Virus record (IMG/VR): IMGVR_UViG_3300046660_000510
Coordinates: 1 to 64,000 of that record
Reading direction: 5' to 3' (one strand)
Origin: a virus
Length of the DNA: 64,000 nt
Below are positions 39,809 to 47,759 of this stretch, piece after piece; position 1 is the first letter of the stretch, and the number at the start of each line of letters is the position of its first letter. Position numbers and translations under genes: made by a program. The notes beneath the pieces are model-generated. The model saw only the letters and a program-made list of their open reading frames with translations, was not told the DNA's origin and made no database searches.

Positions 39809-40228
39809 TCAGTGCTCCCGGGTCCCGCCCACCTCGTCGTCCGCGGGATGCGCGGCCGCAACCAGACGAAGCGAACGCCCCACCGTCGCGCCCATCGCCT
39901 CGAACCCGGCATCCTGCAACTGGCCCTGGAGACGCGTCAGCTCATCCCGATAGAACCTCGGAGACGCCGCGTACTGGGCCGCCTGCCACACCACCGCCGC
40001 CGCCCGATCCCAGATCTCCTGCACCAGCACCGGATCCGCGTCCGGGAAGAGGTCCATCGGCAACTTCCGAGGCGTACCAGCCGTCTTCAACTGGCCCGCC
40101 GCCATCAACCCGGACAGGTACTGAGCCGTCGACGCGTGACGGCCCCCGCACACAAAATCCGCAGCCGACGGCGGCACCTGCTCCTCGGACGCTCCGGCAG
40201 CGTGCTTGGGGAGAGAGGGAGTGGTCAT
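39809..40228 (-). CDS. Hypothetical protein, 139 aa
   Basis: The first half has a pattern like a small HTH (STAQYLSGLMAAGQLKTAG, TPRKLPMDLFPDADP). The second half is helical (IWDRAAAVVWQAAQYAASPR, RDELTRLQGQLQDAGFEAMG). It overlaps the large WhiB gene by four bases, so it may act with it. Function unknown. Confidence 0.72.
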   Translation of the reverse strand: MTTPSLPKHAAGASEEQVPPSAADFVCGGRHASTAQYLSGLMAAGQLKTAGTPRKLPMDLFPDADPVLVQEIWDRAAAVVWQAAQYAASPRFYRDELTRLQGQLQDAGFEAMGATVGRSLRLVAAAHPADDEVGGTREH

Positions 40229-41112
40229 GCGGCAGCCTCCAGCGGCGTGGCAGGGAACAGGGAACGAACATCGACGACCCGCGCAAGGCCGGCTTCCATC
40301 TCAGCGAGCAGCAAATCCAGCTGCCCGGGCACATCCACGAACCGGGCCCGCAACGGCGGCCGCCGCTCCCCCCTCCGCACCACGGGGGCCACCTCCTCCG
40401 TCACAGGCAGGCGGGCCAGGAGACGCTCGAACTCCACCGCCCACAACAGCAACTGGCCGTTCGGCTCGACCGTGTGGGTCTTCACCCCCGACGGGCACGC
40501 CGGCACCGTGCCGTCATCCGCGACCACCAGGTCGGCGTCGACCAGACCGCGTTCCACCGCCGCGGTGAGGAGCTCCATCCGCGACGCCGTCCGCGACAAG
40601 CCCATGAGCGTGACGATTGCCGACCGCTGCCAGCCCGCCGTCCGCACATCCATCCGCGCCGCGGCCGCCACCTCATACGGATCCGTGTGCGCCGCCAGCG
40701 CCCGCAGCACCGCCAACTTCTGCACAGTCCGCAACTGACGGTCCGGCGCCGGTGCTGTCACCTCGTGCCGCGTCTTCACGAACGCCCGATGCCGCTCCAG
40801 GGCAGTCATCCCACCGAGGATCGCGTACGGCTCCGCCAGCTTCCCGCCCACCGTCACCGACGACCCGTACGCCAGACACTGCAGCATCACCGGACAGCCC
40901 ACACACACCTCGACCGCCGCCGCCTCACGGGCACGCCGCTCGTGCTGCTCCTCCCCACCATCCACATCCGGGGCCTGCCACGCCCCCACCGGCAGAGCGT
41001 TGTCGCCGGCAGCCACAGCCGGGTTGTCCGGGTCGGGAGCGCAGCCCCGGTACCGGTAGTGGGAATGCTCGGTCAGCTGCTGCTGGGCGGTCGTCGGGTC
41101 CATCGTCTTCAT
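40225..41112 (-). CDS. Large WhiB-like protein, 295 aa
   Basis: Cluster Cys are C24 (YRGCAPD), C70, C73 and C79 (EVCVGCPVMLQCLAYG); the turn is ILGG at 98-101 followed by MTALERHR. The gap between the first two Cys (45 residues) is longer than in usual Wbl proteins. About 180 residues follow, helical with possible HTH segments (AVLRALAAHTDPYEVAAAAR, MDVRTAGWQRSAIVTLMGLS). At three times the usual length it probably binds DNA on its own. AAGGGGG precedes the ATG. Confidence 0.85.
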   Translation of the reverse strand: MKTMDPTTAQQQLTEHSHYRYRGCAPDPDNPAVAAGDNALPVGAWQAPDVDGGEEQHERRAREAAAVEVCVGCPVMLQCLAYGSSVTVGGKLAEPYAILGGMTALERHRAFVKTRHEVTAPAPDRQLRTVQKLAVLRALAAHTDPYEVAAAARMDVRTAGWQRSAIVTLMGLSRTASRMELLTAAVERGLVDADLVVADDGTVPACPSGVKTHTVEPNGQLLLWAVEFERLLARLPVTEEVAPVVRRGERRPPLRARFVDVPGQLDLLLAEMEAGLARVVDVRSLFPATPLEAAA

Positions 41113-41390
41113 GCGGATCCCCCTTCCGGGTCGTGATGGGTAGCGAGAGCGGAGTCCAGGACCAGATCCGCGGCATCCAACACCGCCCGGTCCTCGAGCA
41201 CCGCGTGAAAGCGGACACTGAACGCTTCGATGTCACGGATGTGAGCGGCGCCCTCGAGACGCCGAACGGCGCGCTCCGCGAGCAGAGCGCGCCGCAACTT
41301 GCGATGCCGGCGCACAGCGAGCGCACCGCACAGAGCCGCCGCGGTGAGGACCGCGGCAACGGCTATCGGACGAACAGACACGGCCTTCAC
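41109..41390 (-). CDS. Small membrane-anchored protein, 93 aa
   Basis: Residues 6-26 form one membrane helix (RPIAVAAVLTAAALCGALAV), followed by a basic stretch (RRHRKLRRALLAERAVRRLE) and an acidic helical part. It overlaps the WhiB-like gene by four bases. Function unknown. Confidence 0.7.
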   Translation of the reverse strand: MKAVSVRPIAVAAVLTAAALCGALAVRRHRKLRRALLAERAVRRLEGAAHIRDIEAFSVRFHAVLEDRAVLDAADLVLDSALATHHDPEGGSA

Positions 41391-41431
41391 CTCCAGGGCA
41401 GGGGCAGGGATGAACGGGGACGGGAGAGCAG

Positions 41432-41731
41432 TCAGGGGCGGAAGAGCGCGTTGACCTCGGTGGCACGCTCCACCGCCAGGCGAGCCGCGTCCTCCGCCCG
41501 CTCCCGCGCCTCCGCCCTGGCCCGCTCGAACGCGTCAGCCGCATCGAGCGCAGCCCCATCAGCAGCGGCCTGCTCCTGCGTGGAAAGGCGCCGCCACGCC
41601 CGCATCTGCTCGACATGGGCGGGAACGCTCGAGCGGCGCTTCTCCCGCCGCAGCATCCACGGGATGCCGAAGACAGCGATCAGCAGAAGCAGCAAGGGAA
41701 TCGACGCCCCAAGGATTCGGGCAGCAGGCAT
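41432..41731 (-). CDS. Small membrane-anchored coiled-coil protein, 99 aa
   Basis: An N-terminal helix (ILGASIPLLLLLIAVFGIPW) anchors the protein; a basic patch (MLRREKRRSS) and an Ala/Glu/Arg coiled coil follow (AADAFERARAEARERAEDAA). Its layout resembles that of the 93 aa neighbour. Function unknown. Confidence 0.7.
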   Translation of the reverse strand: MPAARILGASIPLLLLLIAVFGIPWMLRREKRRSSVPAHVEQMRAWRRLSTQEQAAADGAALDAADAFERARAEARERAEDAARLAVERATEVNALFRP

Positions 41732-41802
41732 GACGGAGCTCCGTTCGGCGGTGGCCGGATGTGGGATGTGGTGCGGAAGCCCCGTGGGGTAGGGCTGGAA
41801 GG

Positions 41803-42855
41803 TCAGGCGGCGGAACTGATCTCGTCCGCGCCATTCATCGGGATACCGAACCCGGCAGCGACAACGTGCTGGGCCAGCAAGCAGGGGACGGCGTTCCCGA
41901 TCTGTTCGAGCTGCTTGGTGCGGCTCCCCCGCCAGGCGTGATCAGCAGGGAAGGACTGGAGGGCGGCGGCGTCCTGGACGGACAGGCGGATCGTGTCCCG
42001 GCGACCTCCCCGATAGGCAGGCAGATCCTCCGCAGCCACCATGCGGGTGCACTCGATCCAGCGGCCCGCATCCCGCTCCCCGTACAACGTCGCCCGGGCG
42101 CCGGATCCACCGACGCACGAAGGGTCGGGCCCACCGGCCGCCGTACCGACCGCGACCGTCAGCGCCGGACGGGCCGTCATGCCCCAGCCGATCGCGTCGG
42201 CCATGGACACCCACGGCAGGAGACCAAAAGCCTCCTGGACCTCGGTGACACCCTTCCGGTAGCGCTGGTGGGTCGGCTCCGGAAGCCGTGCCTCGCCGTT
42301 CAAGGAGGCCACGAGAAACGCCCGCGCACGGGTCTGGGGGACGCCGTACTCCTCGGCGGACAGCCTGCCCGTCACGACGCTGTAGCCCTCCGCACGGAGG
42401 AGCTCCGCGAACGCCTCCCACACCGGGAGCACAGTGGGCACCTGCTCCAGCATCACCGTCCCGTACGGGCGCCCCGCATCCATTGCTTCCAGGGCCCAAC
42501 GCAGCGGCTCCAGCACCAGGCCCGTCCGCTCATCGTCGAACTCCTTCAGCGCCGGGGCGATGCTCTGCCGGGCGGCCAGCCGCTCCGAGAGGGCGAGGAC
42601 CGTGTCCAGCGCCGCGCGGCCCCGGCCCTTGCCCCCGACCGAGAACGGCTGACACGGAGGCGAGCCGATTACGTCCGTCGCCTCCGGGAAGTCGGACGGG
42701 CCGAAGTCCCGGACATCACCTTCCACAGTCGCCAGGCCGACCGCGCGGCGCGTCTCGCACGCCGCGTGATCCCGCTCGATACCGACCACCTCCAGGCCGA
42801 GCCGGGTAGCCCCGACGTCCCAACCACCGGGGCCGGCGAACAAGTCGACGATCAC
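41803..42855 (-). CDS. C5 cytosine DNA methyltransferase, 350 aa
   Basis: The ordered motifs of the family are present: I (VDLFAGPGGWDVGATRLG), IV with the catalytic Cys (GSPPCQPFSVGG), VI-like (LEQVPTVLPVWEAF), VIII (GVPQTRARAFLVAS) and X (EQIGNAVPCLLAQHV). Motif VI reads EQV where most enzymes have ENV. The target domain is short. The GTG at 42855 overlaps the stop of a second C5 enzyme. No restriction gene is adjacent, so it probably protects the element or controls expression. Confidence 0.93.
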   Translation of the reverse strand: MIVDLFAGPGGWDVGATRLGLEVVGIERDHAACETRRAVGLATVEGDVRDFGPSDFPEATDVIGSPPCQPFSVGGKGRGRAALDTVLALSERLAARQSIAPALKEFDDERTGLVLEPLRWALEAMDAGRPYGTVMLEQVPTVLPVWEAFAELLRAEGYSVVTGRLSAEEYGVPQTRARAFLVASLNGEARLPEPTHQRYRKGVTEVQEAFGLLPWVSMADAIGWGMTARPALTVAVGTAAGGPDPSCVGGSGARATLYGERDAGRWIECTRMVAAEDLPAYRGGRRDTIRLSVQDAAALQSFPADHAWRGSRTKQLEQIGNAVPCLLAQHVVAAGFGIPMNGADEISSAA

Positions 42856-44105
42856 GCCGCCACCTGCCACTCCATCATCGGCACACCCGAAACGGCGGAC
42901 ACCACGTGAGCGGCCAGCAGCGGCGGAACGGCATTGCCTATCTGCTCGAACTGCTTCGTCTTCGTCCCCTGCCACGGATAGTCGGCGGGAAAGGACTGCA
43001 ACACGGCGGCCTCGGCCTGCGTGATGCGGACCGTCTCCGGACTGGCGAACTGCGACTCCCCCTTGGCGGACCGGTCGCGGTGACCGGGCGGGGCGATCCG
43101 GTCGGTGGCACACACCGTGGTCGCGGGGCGCTGCTGGACCCACTCGATCCTGGCGGAGTTGTTTCCGAACGCCATCGTCGGGGCGGGCTCGTCTCCTGCA
43201 CGGATCGCCGCGTTCGGCTGGTTGCCATTCCGCAGGACCCACGACACGTCGTTGCAGCGGGCCCCCAAAAACAGCGTCCCGGCCGGCTCGTCCAGCTCGC
43301 GGACAGCGGCGTTCTTCTGCGTGCCGTTGCGCAGCGCCCACGACCGGGCCTTCTCCGTCAGGCACCATGACGGGCCGTCCGCCGGAAACTCGTTCCCGCC
43401 AGGCGTCTTCCGCTCGCCGCGCGTATTGACGAACAGACCGCCATCCCAGCCGAGCGCTTCAGCCATGGAAACCCAGCGGGCCCGGCCCGGCCCGAACAGA
43501 CCGGCATCCTCAGCGCGTTCGGCGTGCGTGGGCTCGGGCGCGGTCACAGACCGCACCCGGGAGGCGATCAGGATGGCCCGGCGACGGGTCTGCGGTACCC
43601 CGTAGTCGGCGGCGTTCAGGATGCCGACCCACACCGAGTAGCCCCAGCCACGGAGTGTCTCGGCGTACTGCTTCCACAACGGCAGCACGTCGGGCACCTC
43701 TTCCATGCAGACCCACTCGGGCCGCAGGTCGAACAGCCACCGCATCGGCTCGGCGGCGAGAATGCTCCGCTGGTCCTTGCACGCCGCCTTCAGCTCTGAC
43801 CGGGTGTCACGGCCATACGCGAGGTCGTGGACGGCCTGGTGAACAAGCGGCTGGTCCGCCAAACCGAGCCCCTTCCCGGCACGCGACCACGCCTGGCACG
43901 GGGGAGACCAGATCTGCTTCTTCGCCCGACCCTTGAACGGCGCGGTCGGGTACTGGGCGACGTCGCACTGGACAGTCAGATGGCCTGCGACAGCGCGCGT
44001 CTTGCACGCTGCGGTGTCCCATTCCAGTCCCACGTCACGGAGGCCCAGGAGGCGCAAGCCTTCCGACCAGCCTCCAGGACCCGCGAACCCGTCGAGGATC
44101 GTCAT
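42852..44105 (-). CDS. C5 cytosine DNA methyltransferase with internal repeats, 417 aa
   Basis: Motifs: I (LDGFAGPGGWSEGLRLLG), IV (WSPPCQAWSRAGKG), VI-like (CMEEVPDVLPLWKQY), VIII (GVPQTRRRAILIAS) and X (EQIGNAVPPLLAAHV). The target region holds two related segments, WALRNGTQKNAAVRELDEPA and WVLRNGNQPNAAIRAGDEPA, about 36 residues apart. Such repeats are seen in DNA methylases of large actinobacterial phages. The enzyme is closely related to its downstream neighbour, so the pair likely arose by duplication. Confidence 0.93.
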   Translation of the reverse strand: MTILDGFAGPGGWSEGLRLLGLRDVGLEWDTAACKTRAVAGHLTVQCDVAQYPTAPFKGRAKKQIWSPPCQAWSRAGKGLGLADQPLVHQAVHDLAYGRDTRSELKAACKDQRSILAAEPMRWLFDLRPEWVCMEEVPDVLPLWKQYAETLRGWGYSVWVGILNAADYGVPQTRRRAILIASRVRSVTAPEPTHAERAEDAGLFGPGRARWVSMAEALGWDGGLFVNTRGERKTPGGNEFPADGPSWCLTEKARSWALRNGTQKNAAVRELDEPAGTLFLGARCNDVSWVLRNGNQPNAAIRAGDEPAPTMAFGNNSARIEWVQQRPATTVCATDRIAPPGHRDRSAKGESQFASPETVRITQAEAAVLQSFPADYPWQGTKTKQFEQIGNAVPPLLAAHVVSAVSGVPMMEWQVAA

Positions 44106-45031
44106 CAGGCGGCCTGCCCTTCACCGGCGTCGGCCTGGACGGCCTGCTGCTTCAACTGGGCGATCCGGCGCGTCAGGAGGTCCTCGACACGCACGTCCAT
44201 CTCGCCGACCTTCACCGTCTCGTCCAGCAGACCGTGCTTCCGGGCGTCGGCAAGGTTCTGCTCACACGACAGGCGGTTCGACCAACCTGCATTGATCTTC
44301 CCCTTCAGTGCCTCCAGGGTCGTTCCGCCCGCCTGCTCCTGGCGGCGCGCGTCCTCACGCTGCTCCGCCGGCCCGGTCTGCTCCTGCTCCGGCGGGACGG
44401 TGTCCTCGGTGGGCTGCGATCCCGGCTCGGGCCGCACCGGGGCATCGTCCGGCTCCGGAAGCGGCGCCGCAACCTTCTCCCACTGCTCCGGCGGATGCGC
44501 GGCAGAGAAGTTGACCACCGGGGCCGGGGAGCCGTCGTTGTACAGGGACAGCCCGAACGCGTCCCCCAAGTGGGTAGCGGCCCGCTTGAACGCCTGAGAC
44601 GACGCGGTCTTCATCCCCATGTCGTGCGCGTCGGCCAGGTTCGGCAGGTTGTTGCCCGCCCCGGCCGCTTCGCCGTCCCAGTGCCCCAGCTCCCGTCCCT
44701 GCACGTCCTTCACGATCAGACGGACTTGCGCCCGGTACACGACCGTCCACTTGGAACGGTTCCCGTTGGGAGTCTCGATCTCCCTGACCAGAGCCAGCTC
44801 GCGGTTCTCGGTGTCGTAGCCGGCGAACCCGAACACGCGGAGCAGGTACCGCTTGATGTCCCAGGCCTGCATGTGCGCGAAGCCCTTGTCGTCCTTACCG
44901 ACACGCTTGGGGTCGACGGCCCGGTGCAGCAGCCGAAGCTGAGGCGCGGTGAAGCGGCTGACCTGGTTTTGGGTGTGCGGGGTGGGGCCCTCCGCCGTCG
45001 TGCTGGCGGGGGCCTCGGTGGCCGTGGCCAT
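44105..45031 (-). CDS. Rad52-type single-strand annealing recombinase, 308 aa
   Basis: Residues 25-175 match the Rad52/Rad22 fold: VSRFTAPQLRLLHRAVDPKR, AWDIKRYLLRVFGFAGYDTE, YRAQVRLIVKDVQGRELGHW and HDMGMKTASSQAFKRAATHL, GDAFGLSLYNDG. Phage proteins of this type anneal single strands for recombination. The C-terminal 130 residues are a Pro/Glu-rich linker and a short helical end. With SSB and RusA it completes a recombination pathway. The stop shares one base with the start of the second methyltransferase gene. Confidence 0.85.
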   Translation of the reverse strand: MATATEAPASTTAEGPTPHTQNQVSRFTAPQLRLLHRAVDPKRVGKDDKGFAHMQAWDIKRYLLRVFGFAGYDTENRELALVREIETPNGNRSKWTVVYRAQVRLIVKDVQGRELGHWDGEAAGAGNNLPNLADAHDMGMKTASSQAFKRAATHLGDAFGLSLYNDGSPAPVVNFSAAHPPEQWEKVAAPLPEPDDAPVRPEPGSQPTEDTVPPEQEQTGPAEQREDARRQEQAGGTTLEALKGKINAGWSNRLSCEQNLADARKHGLLDETVKVGEMDVRVEDLLTRRIAQLKQQAVQADAGEGQAA

Positions 45032-45111
45032 GAGGTCTCCTAGTGATGCGTGATGTGGCAGCCAGCCCGGGGAAGTCGTGGTCCTTCCGACCCGGGCTGG
45101 CCGCGCGGCCG

Positions 45112-45636
45112 CTACTCGGCGGCCGCCTCAGACTCTCCGGCCGCAGCCGGGTACTTGCGGGCGATCCACTGCACCGCGATCTGCCGGGCGTTCAGCTTGT
45201 ACCCGCGGCCCGTCGGCCAGTCCTTCTCAGCGACCATCCGGTCCGCCGCGGCCTCCACCTCGGCCACCTTCGCCTGCGGCGCCCGCACGTTCAGGACCGA
45301 CTTCGCCTGACCCGCCCCGTGCGCCGCACGCTGCGGCTTCTCCGGCACGAACTCGCCGGACAGGAACGCCTGCCAGCCCTCCAGGACATCCGCGCTCAGG
45401 TTGGCCGACCCCTCATAGGCGCGCAGGTGCAGCGCCGACTCGATCGGGATCGCCACGTTCGGATCTCCGCCCTGCGAAGAACGGGCCTCCGCCTGGCCGG
45501 CCGCGTTCAACGCGTACTCGAGAACGGTCTGCACCGCATCCGCCTGCCGTACGGCGCCACGCGAACGCAGCGACTCGATGGCCAGCTCAACCTGCGGGGC
45601 GGCTTCAGTGACGCGGGCGCGCTTGCTCGGGGGCAT
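45112..45636 (-). CDS. Hypothetical protein, 174 aa
   Basis: Helical N-terminal half (VTEAAPQVELAIESLRSRG, AVQTVLEYALNAAGQAEARS), then a charged middle and an acidic, Ala-rich end. The segment LNARQIAVQWIARKYPAAAG could be an HTH-like helix pair. It sits upstream of the Rad52-type gene and behind the degenerate operator at 45731. No family recognised. Confidence 0.74.
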   Translation of the reverse strand: MPPSKRARVTEAAPQVELAIESLRSRGAVRQADAVQTVLEYALNAAGQAEARSSQGGDPNVAIPIESALHLRAYEGSANLSADVLEGWQAFLSGEFVPEKPQRAAHGAGQAKSVLNVRAPQAKVAEVEAAADRMVAEKDWPTGRGYKLNARQIAVQWIARKYPAAAGESEAAAE

Positions 45637-45730
45637 GGGAACGGCGTGTCCTTCCGGTCGCCGGCGCCGCTCAGTGCGTCCGGGCGGGCGCCGCGTGTGG
45701 GGTGTGGGCACGCCTAGTCTCCTCCACTTT

Positions 45731-45745
45731 CTATTGCGCGCACAC
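45731..45745 (-). promoter_or_regulatory. Degenerate half of the shared palindromic operator
   Basis: TATTGCGCGC matches the left half of the palindrome exactly, but the right half is ACACC instead of GCAATA. It lies 70 bases from the intact copy 5 and faces the minus-strand gene at 45636. No good -10 sits at the expected distance. It may be an auxiliary binding site or a decayed promoter. Confidence 0.5.
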
Positions 45746-45795
45746 CGGGGGGTGTGTGCTCCCGGGCCGTTCCCGGTACCCCAGATCATACGCAC

Positions 45796-45832
45796 CCTTG
45801 TATTGCGCGCGCAATAGATAGATGGGTAAGGT
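45796..45832 (+). promoter_or_regulatory. Palindromic promoter, copy 5
   Basis: The perfect palindrome TATTGCGCGCGCAATA (45801-45816) overlaps the -35 TTGCGC (45803-45808). An 18-base spacer leads to TAAGGT (45827-45832). It drives the WYL-like and PP2C genes with a short leader of about 25 bases. It is identical in layout to copy 4, which points the other way 14 kb to the left. Confidence 0.84.
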
Positions 45833-45863
45833 GAGACCACACCACAGCGAGGGGGACCCCACC

Positions 45864-46313
45864 ATGAAGCACACCAAGAACCAGAACCGGGTCAAGACCC
45901 TCGCCGACCTCTACCGAGCCCTCGCCCGCCAGGAGGCCGTAACGATCACCTACCTGAAGCCCGACGAGACCGAGCCCACCATCCGCACCATCGAGATCAG
46001 CGAACTGCGCACCAGCAGCGTGAAGATTTCCAAGACCGGAGAGGTCGAGGGCGGCGACATCTACGTCATCGCCATGTGCCGCCTCCGCGGCCAGGCAAGG
46101 GAATTCGCGTTGTCCGGCATCATCAGCTACACGCTGCACCGCGTGGCGTACGTCCTGGAGCGTCCCGCCAACACCACCTACCAGACCCCCGAGCCCCAGC
46201 CGGCCGACGACGCGGACGCCTTGTTCTTCTACGAGCTGGCCCGCGACCAGGACGACGCCGACTACCGGCCGCGCCGCAAGCTCGCTCAGACCGACACCGA
46301 CCTCGCCGCATAA
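45864..46313 (+). CDS. WYL-like protein, 149 aa
   Basis: Residues 15-110 have the order of a WYL domain: AVTITYLKPDETEPTIRTIE, ISELRTSSVKISKTG, then YVIAMCRLRGQAREFALSGI. WYL domains sense nucleic acids or nucleotides and usually sit on regulators such as PafBC; here there is no HTH, only an acidic C-terminal tail (PQPADDADALFFYELARDQD). AGGGGGA precedes the ATG. It could tune a host or phage regulator by binding a partner or ligand. Confidence 0.68.
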   Translation: MKHTKNQNRVKTLADLYRALARQEAVTITYLKPDETEPTIRTIEISELRTSSVKISKTGEVEGGDIYVIAMCRLRGQAREFALSGIISYTLHRVAYVLERPANTTYQTPEPQPADDADALFFYELARDQDDADYRPRRKLAQTDTDLAA

Positions 46314-46322
46314 GGGGCCCTG

Positions 46323-47036
46323 ATGCGTACCCACGCCACCGCACAGCTCATCGGCGACCGCTCCCACCAGTGCGACGCCACCGCCACCTACACCCACAAC
46401 GGCATCCACGCCTACGCCCTCCTCGACGGCATCGGCTCCACCGACGAGATCCGCGACTGGACCCGCACCGCCGCCCGCCGTCTGGCCCGCACCGCCGCCG
46501 TCCACGCCGACGCCGAGGCCGGCCTGCGCGCCGTGTACGCCCGGTACGCCGCCGAACCCGACCGGCAGGACCCGTACAACCGGCTGCCGACAGCGTGCGC
46601 CGTCATCGCCGTCCACGCGCCGGGGAAGCCGCTCACGGTCGCCTGGTGCGGCGACGCCCGCGCCTACGTCCTCACCACCAGCGGCACCACGCTGCGGCTG
46701 ACCGAGGACCACAACCTGCGGCGCGTCTGGCCGCCTCACGGCAACCGCAACCGGATCACGTCGTGGCTGGGTTCGGAGCTGACGGACGAGCAGGTGAAGA
46801 GCGAAGTCGGGCACCCGGCGATCGAGACCGCGATCCGCCACCCGGTCCGTGAGCGTCTCCTTCTCGCCTCTGACGGCGCCTACGAGCCGCTCGAAGACAA
46901 CGGGCTCACCCTGTCCGACTACCTCACCGGCACCCCCGCAGAAGCCGTCCGCCGCTTCACCGAGTCCGCCATCGCCTTCGCCGGTGAGTACGCGGACAAC
47001 GCCACCGTCCTCATAGCCGACCTGGCGCACGCATGA
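46323..47036 (+). CDS. PP2C-type protein phosphatase, 237 aa
   Basis: PP2C metal and active-site motifs are visible: AYALLDGIGSTDEI, VAWCGDARAYVLTTSG, LLLASDGAYEPLEDNG and DNATVLIADL. The protein is short but complete, without extra domains. PP2C enzymes remove phosphate from Ser and Thr using two metal ions and oppose Pkn kinases. It lies nine bases after the WYL-like gene under promoter copy 5 and could alter host phospho-signalling. Confidence 0.85.
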   Translation: MRTHATAQLIGDRSHQCDATATYTHNGIHAYALLDGIGSTDEIRDWTRTAARRLARTAAVHADAEAGLRAVYARYAAEPDRQDPYNRLPTACAVIAVHAPGKPLTVAWCGDARAYVLTTSGTTLRLTEDHNLRRVWPPHGNRNRITSWLGSELTDEQVKSEVGHPAIETAIRHPVRERLLLASDGAYEPLEDNGLTLSDYLTGTPAEAVRRFTESAIAFAGEYADNATVLIADLAHA

Positions 47037-47379
47037 CGAAGGCCACCGACCCGAACCGGGTGGGTGGCCTGAGATCCACGAATGGCGCAAGCGCAGCTTA
47101 GCCGAACATCTCCCCATGCTGGTAGAGGCGTTGAGCAACTTCTGCACCACCCCGGCCCGCTCCCCGGAAAACGTCCGGGTTGTCAGCGGCCACCACTAGA
47201 CTTCCGATCCAGCGGCACGACGCGTACGCCGCCAGCCGAACACCCCACCGTCGCACCCACGCTGCGACACCGGGCAGGCGAAGGTCTCACGGGGCCCGCG
47301 AAGAACAGCACCCTTCCTGTCACGGCACCCTCTGTGCGGCGGAAGGCGTGGGCACCCGCCGAGAAACCGGAGACTCACC
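47037..47379. other. 343-bp gap with stem-loop, repeated element and damage promoter
   Basis: It holds a 14-bp stem-loop with one mismatch at 47040-47070 (AGGCCACC...GGTGGCCT) that should end transcription of the PP2C gene. It also holds a 23-bp segment (47110-47132) that matches 33428-33450 at 21 of 23 positions, and a DNA-damage-type promoter at 47180-47202. No gene is convincing, though a 27-codon frame from 47114 reads into the -10. Confidence 0.6.
47180..47202 (+). promoter_or_regulatory. RecA-independent DNA-damage (PafBC-type) promoter
   Basis: TTGTCAGCG (47180-47188), eight bases, then TAGACT (47197-47202) fits the RecA-NDp pattern TTGTCRGTG-N8-TANNNT used by PafBC in actinobacteria, with one change (C for T at position 8). 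It drives the 125 aa gene at 47380. Confidence 0.72.
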
Positions 47380-47757
47380 GTGCCGAAGAAGCAGTCGACC
47401 GCCGCGAAGAAGGCCCGCGCCGCCCAGCGCTTGGCCGGCGGCAAGCACACCGCCCTGCTGGCCGCGCAGGTGTGCGGCGAGCGCCTGGACCCGTTCCTTG
47501 AGTTCCCTGAGACCTGCGCCCGGGCGCCGCACTCCCCGTGGGAACCGCACTCCGAGGACCGGGACTTCGACATTGCCGCGTGGCGGGAGAAGGTGGCCGC
47601 CGAGCAGGCGGCGGAGGAAGCCCGTCGGGCCGCCCTCACTGACGAAGAGCGCGCCGAGGAGGATGAGCAGGCCCGGGAGTGGGAGTACGACGAGATGCGG
47701 GCGGCCGCAGCCGCCGAGTACCCGAACGACGAGAAGTACTACGGCGACGAGGACTGA
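47380..47757 (+). CDS. Hypothetical protein, 125 aa, predicted DNA-damage-inducible
   Basis: The GTG start opens a basic, Ala-rich N-terminus (PKKQSTAAKKARAAQRLAGG) and leads to an acidic helical C-terminus (WREKVAAEQAAEEARRAALT, ERAEEDEQAREWEYDEMRA). The two oppositely charged halves could let it link DNA and protein. It follows the PafBC-type promoter after a 170-base leader. No family recognised. Confidence 0.72.
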   Translation: MPKKQSTAAKKARAAQRLAGGKHTALLAAQVCGERLDPFLEFPETCARAPHSPWEPHSEDRDFDIAAWREKVAAEQAAEEARRAALTDEERAEEDEQAREWEYDEMRAAAAAEYPNDEKYYGDED

Positions 47758-47759
47758 CC

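Noticed and set aside
45731-45745. A sixth full promoter of the palindromic type
   Set aside because: Only half the palindrome is intact and no -10 stands at the expected distance, so it is listed as a degenerate site only.
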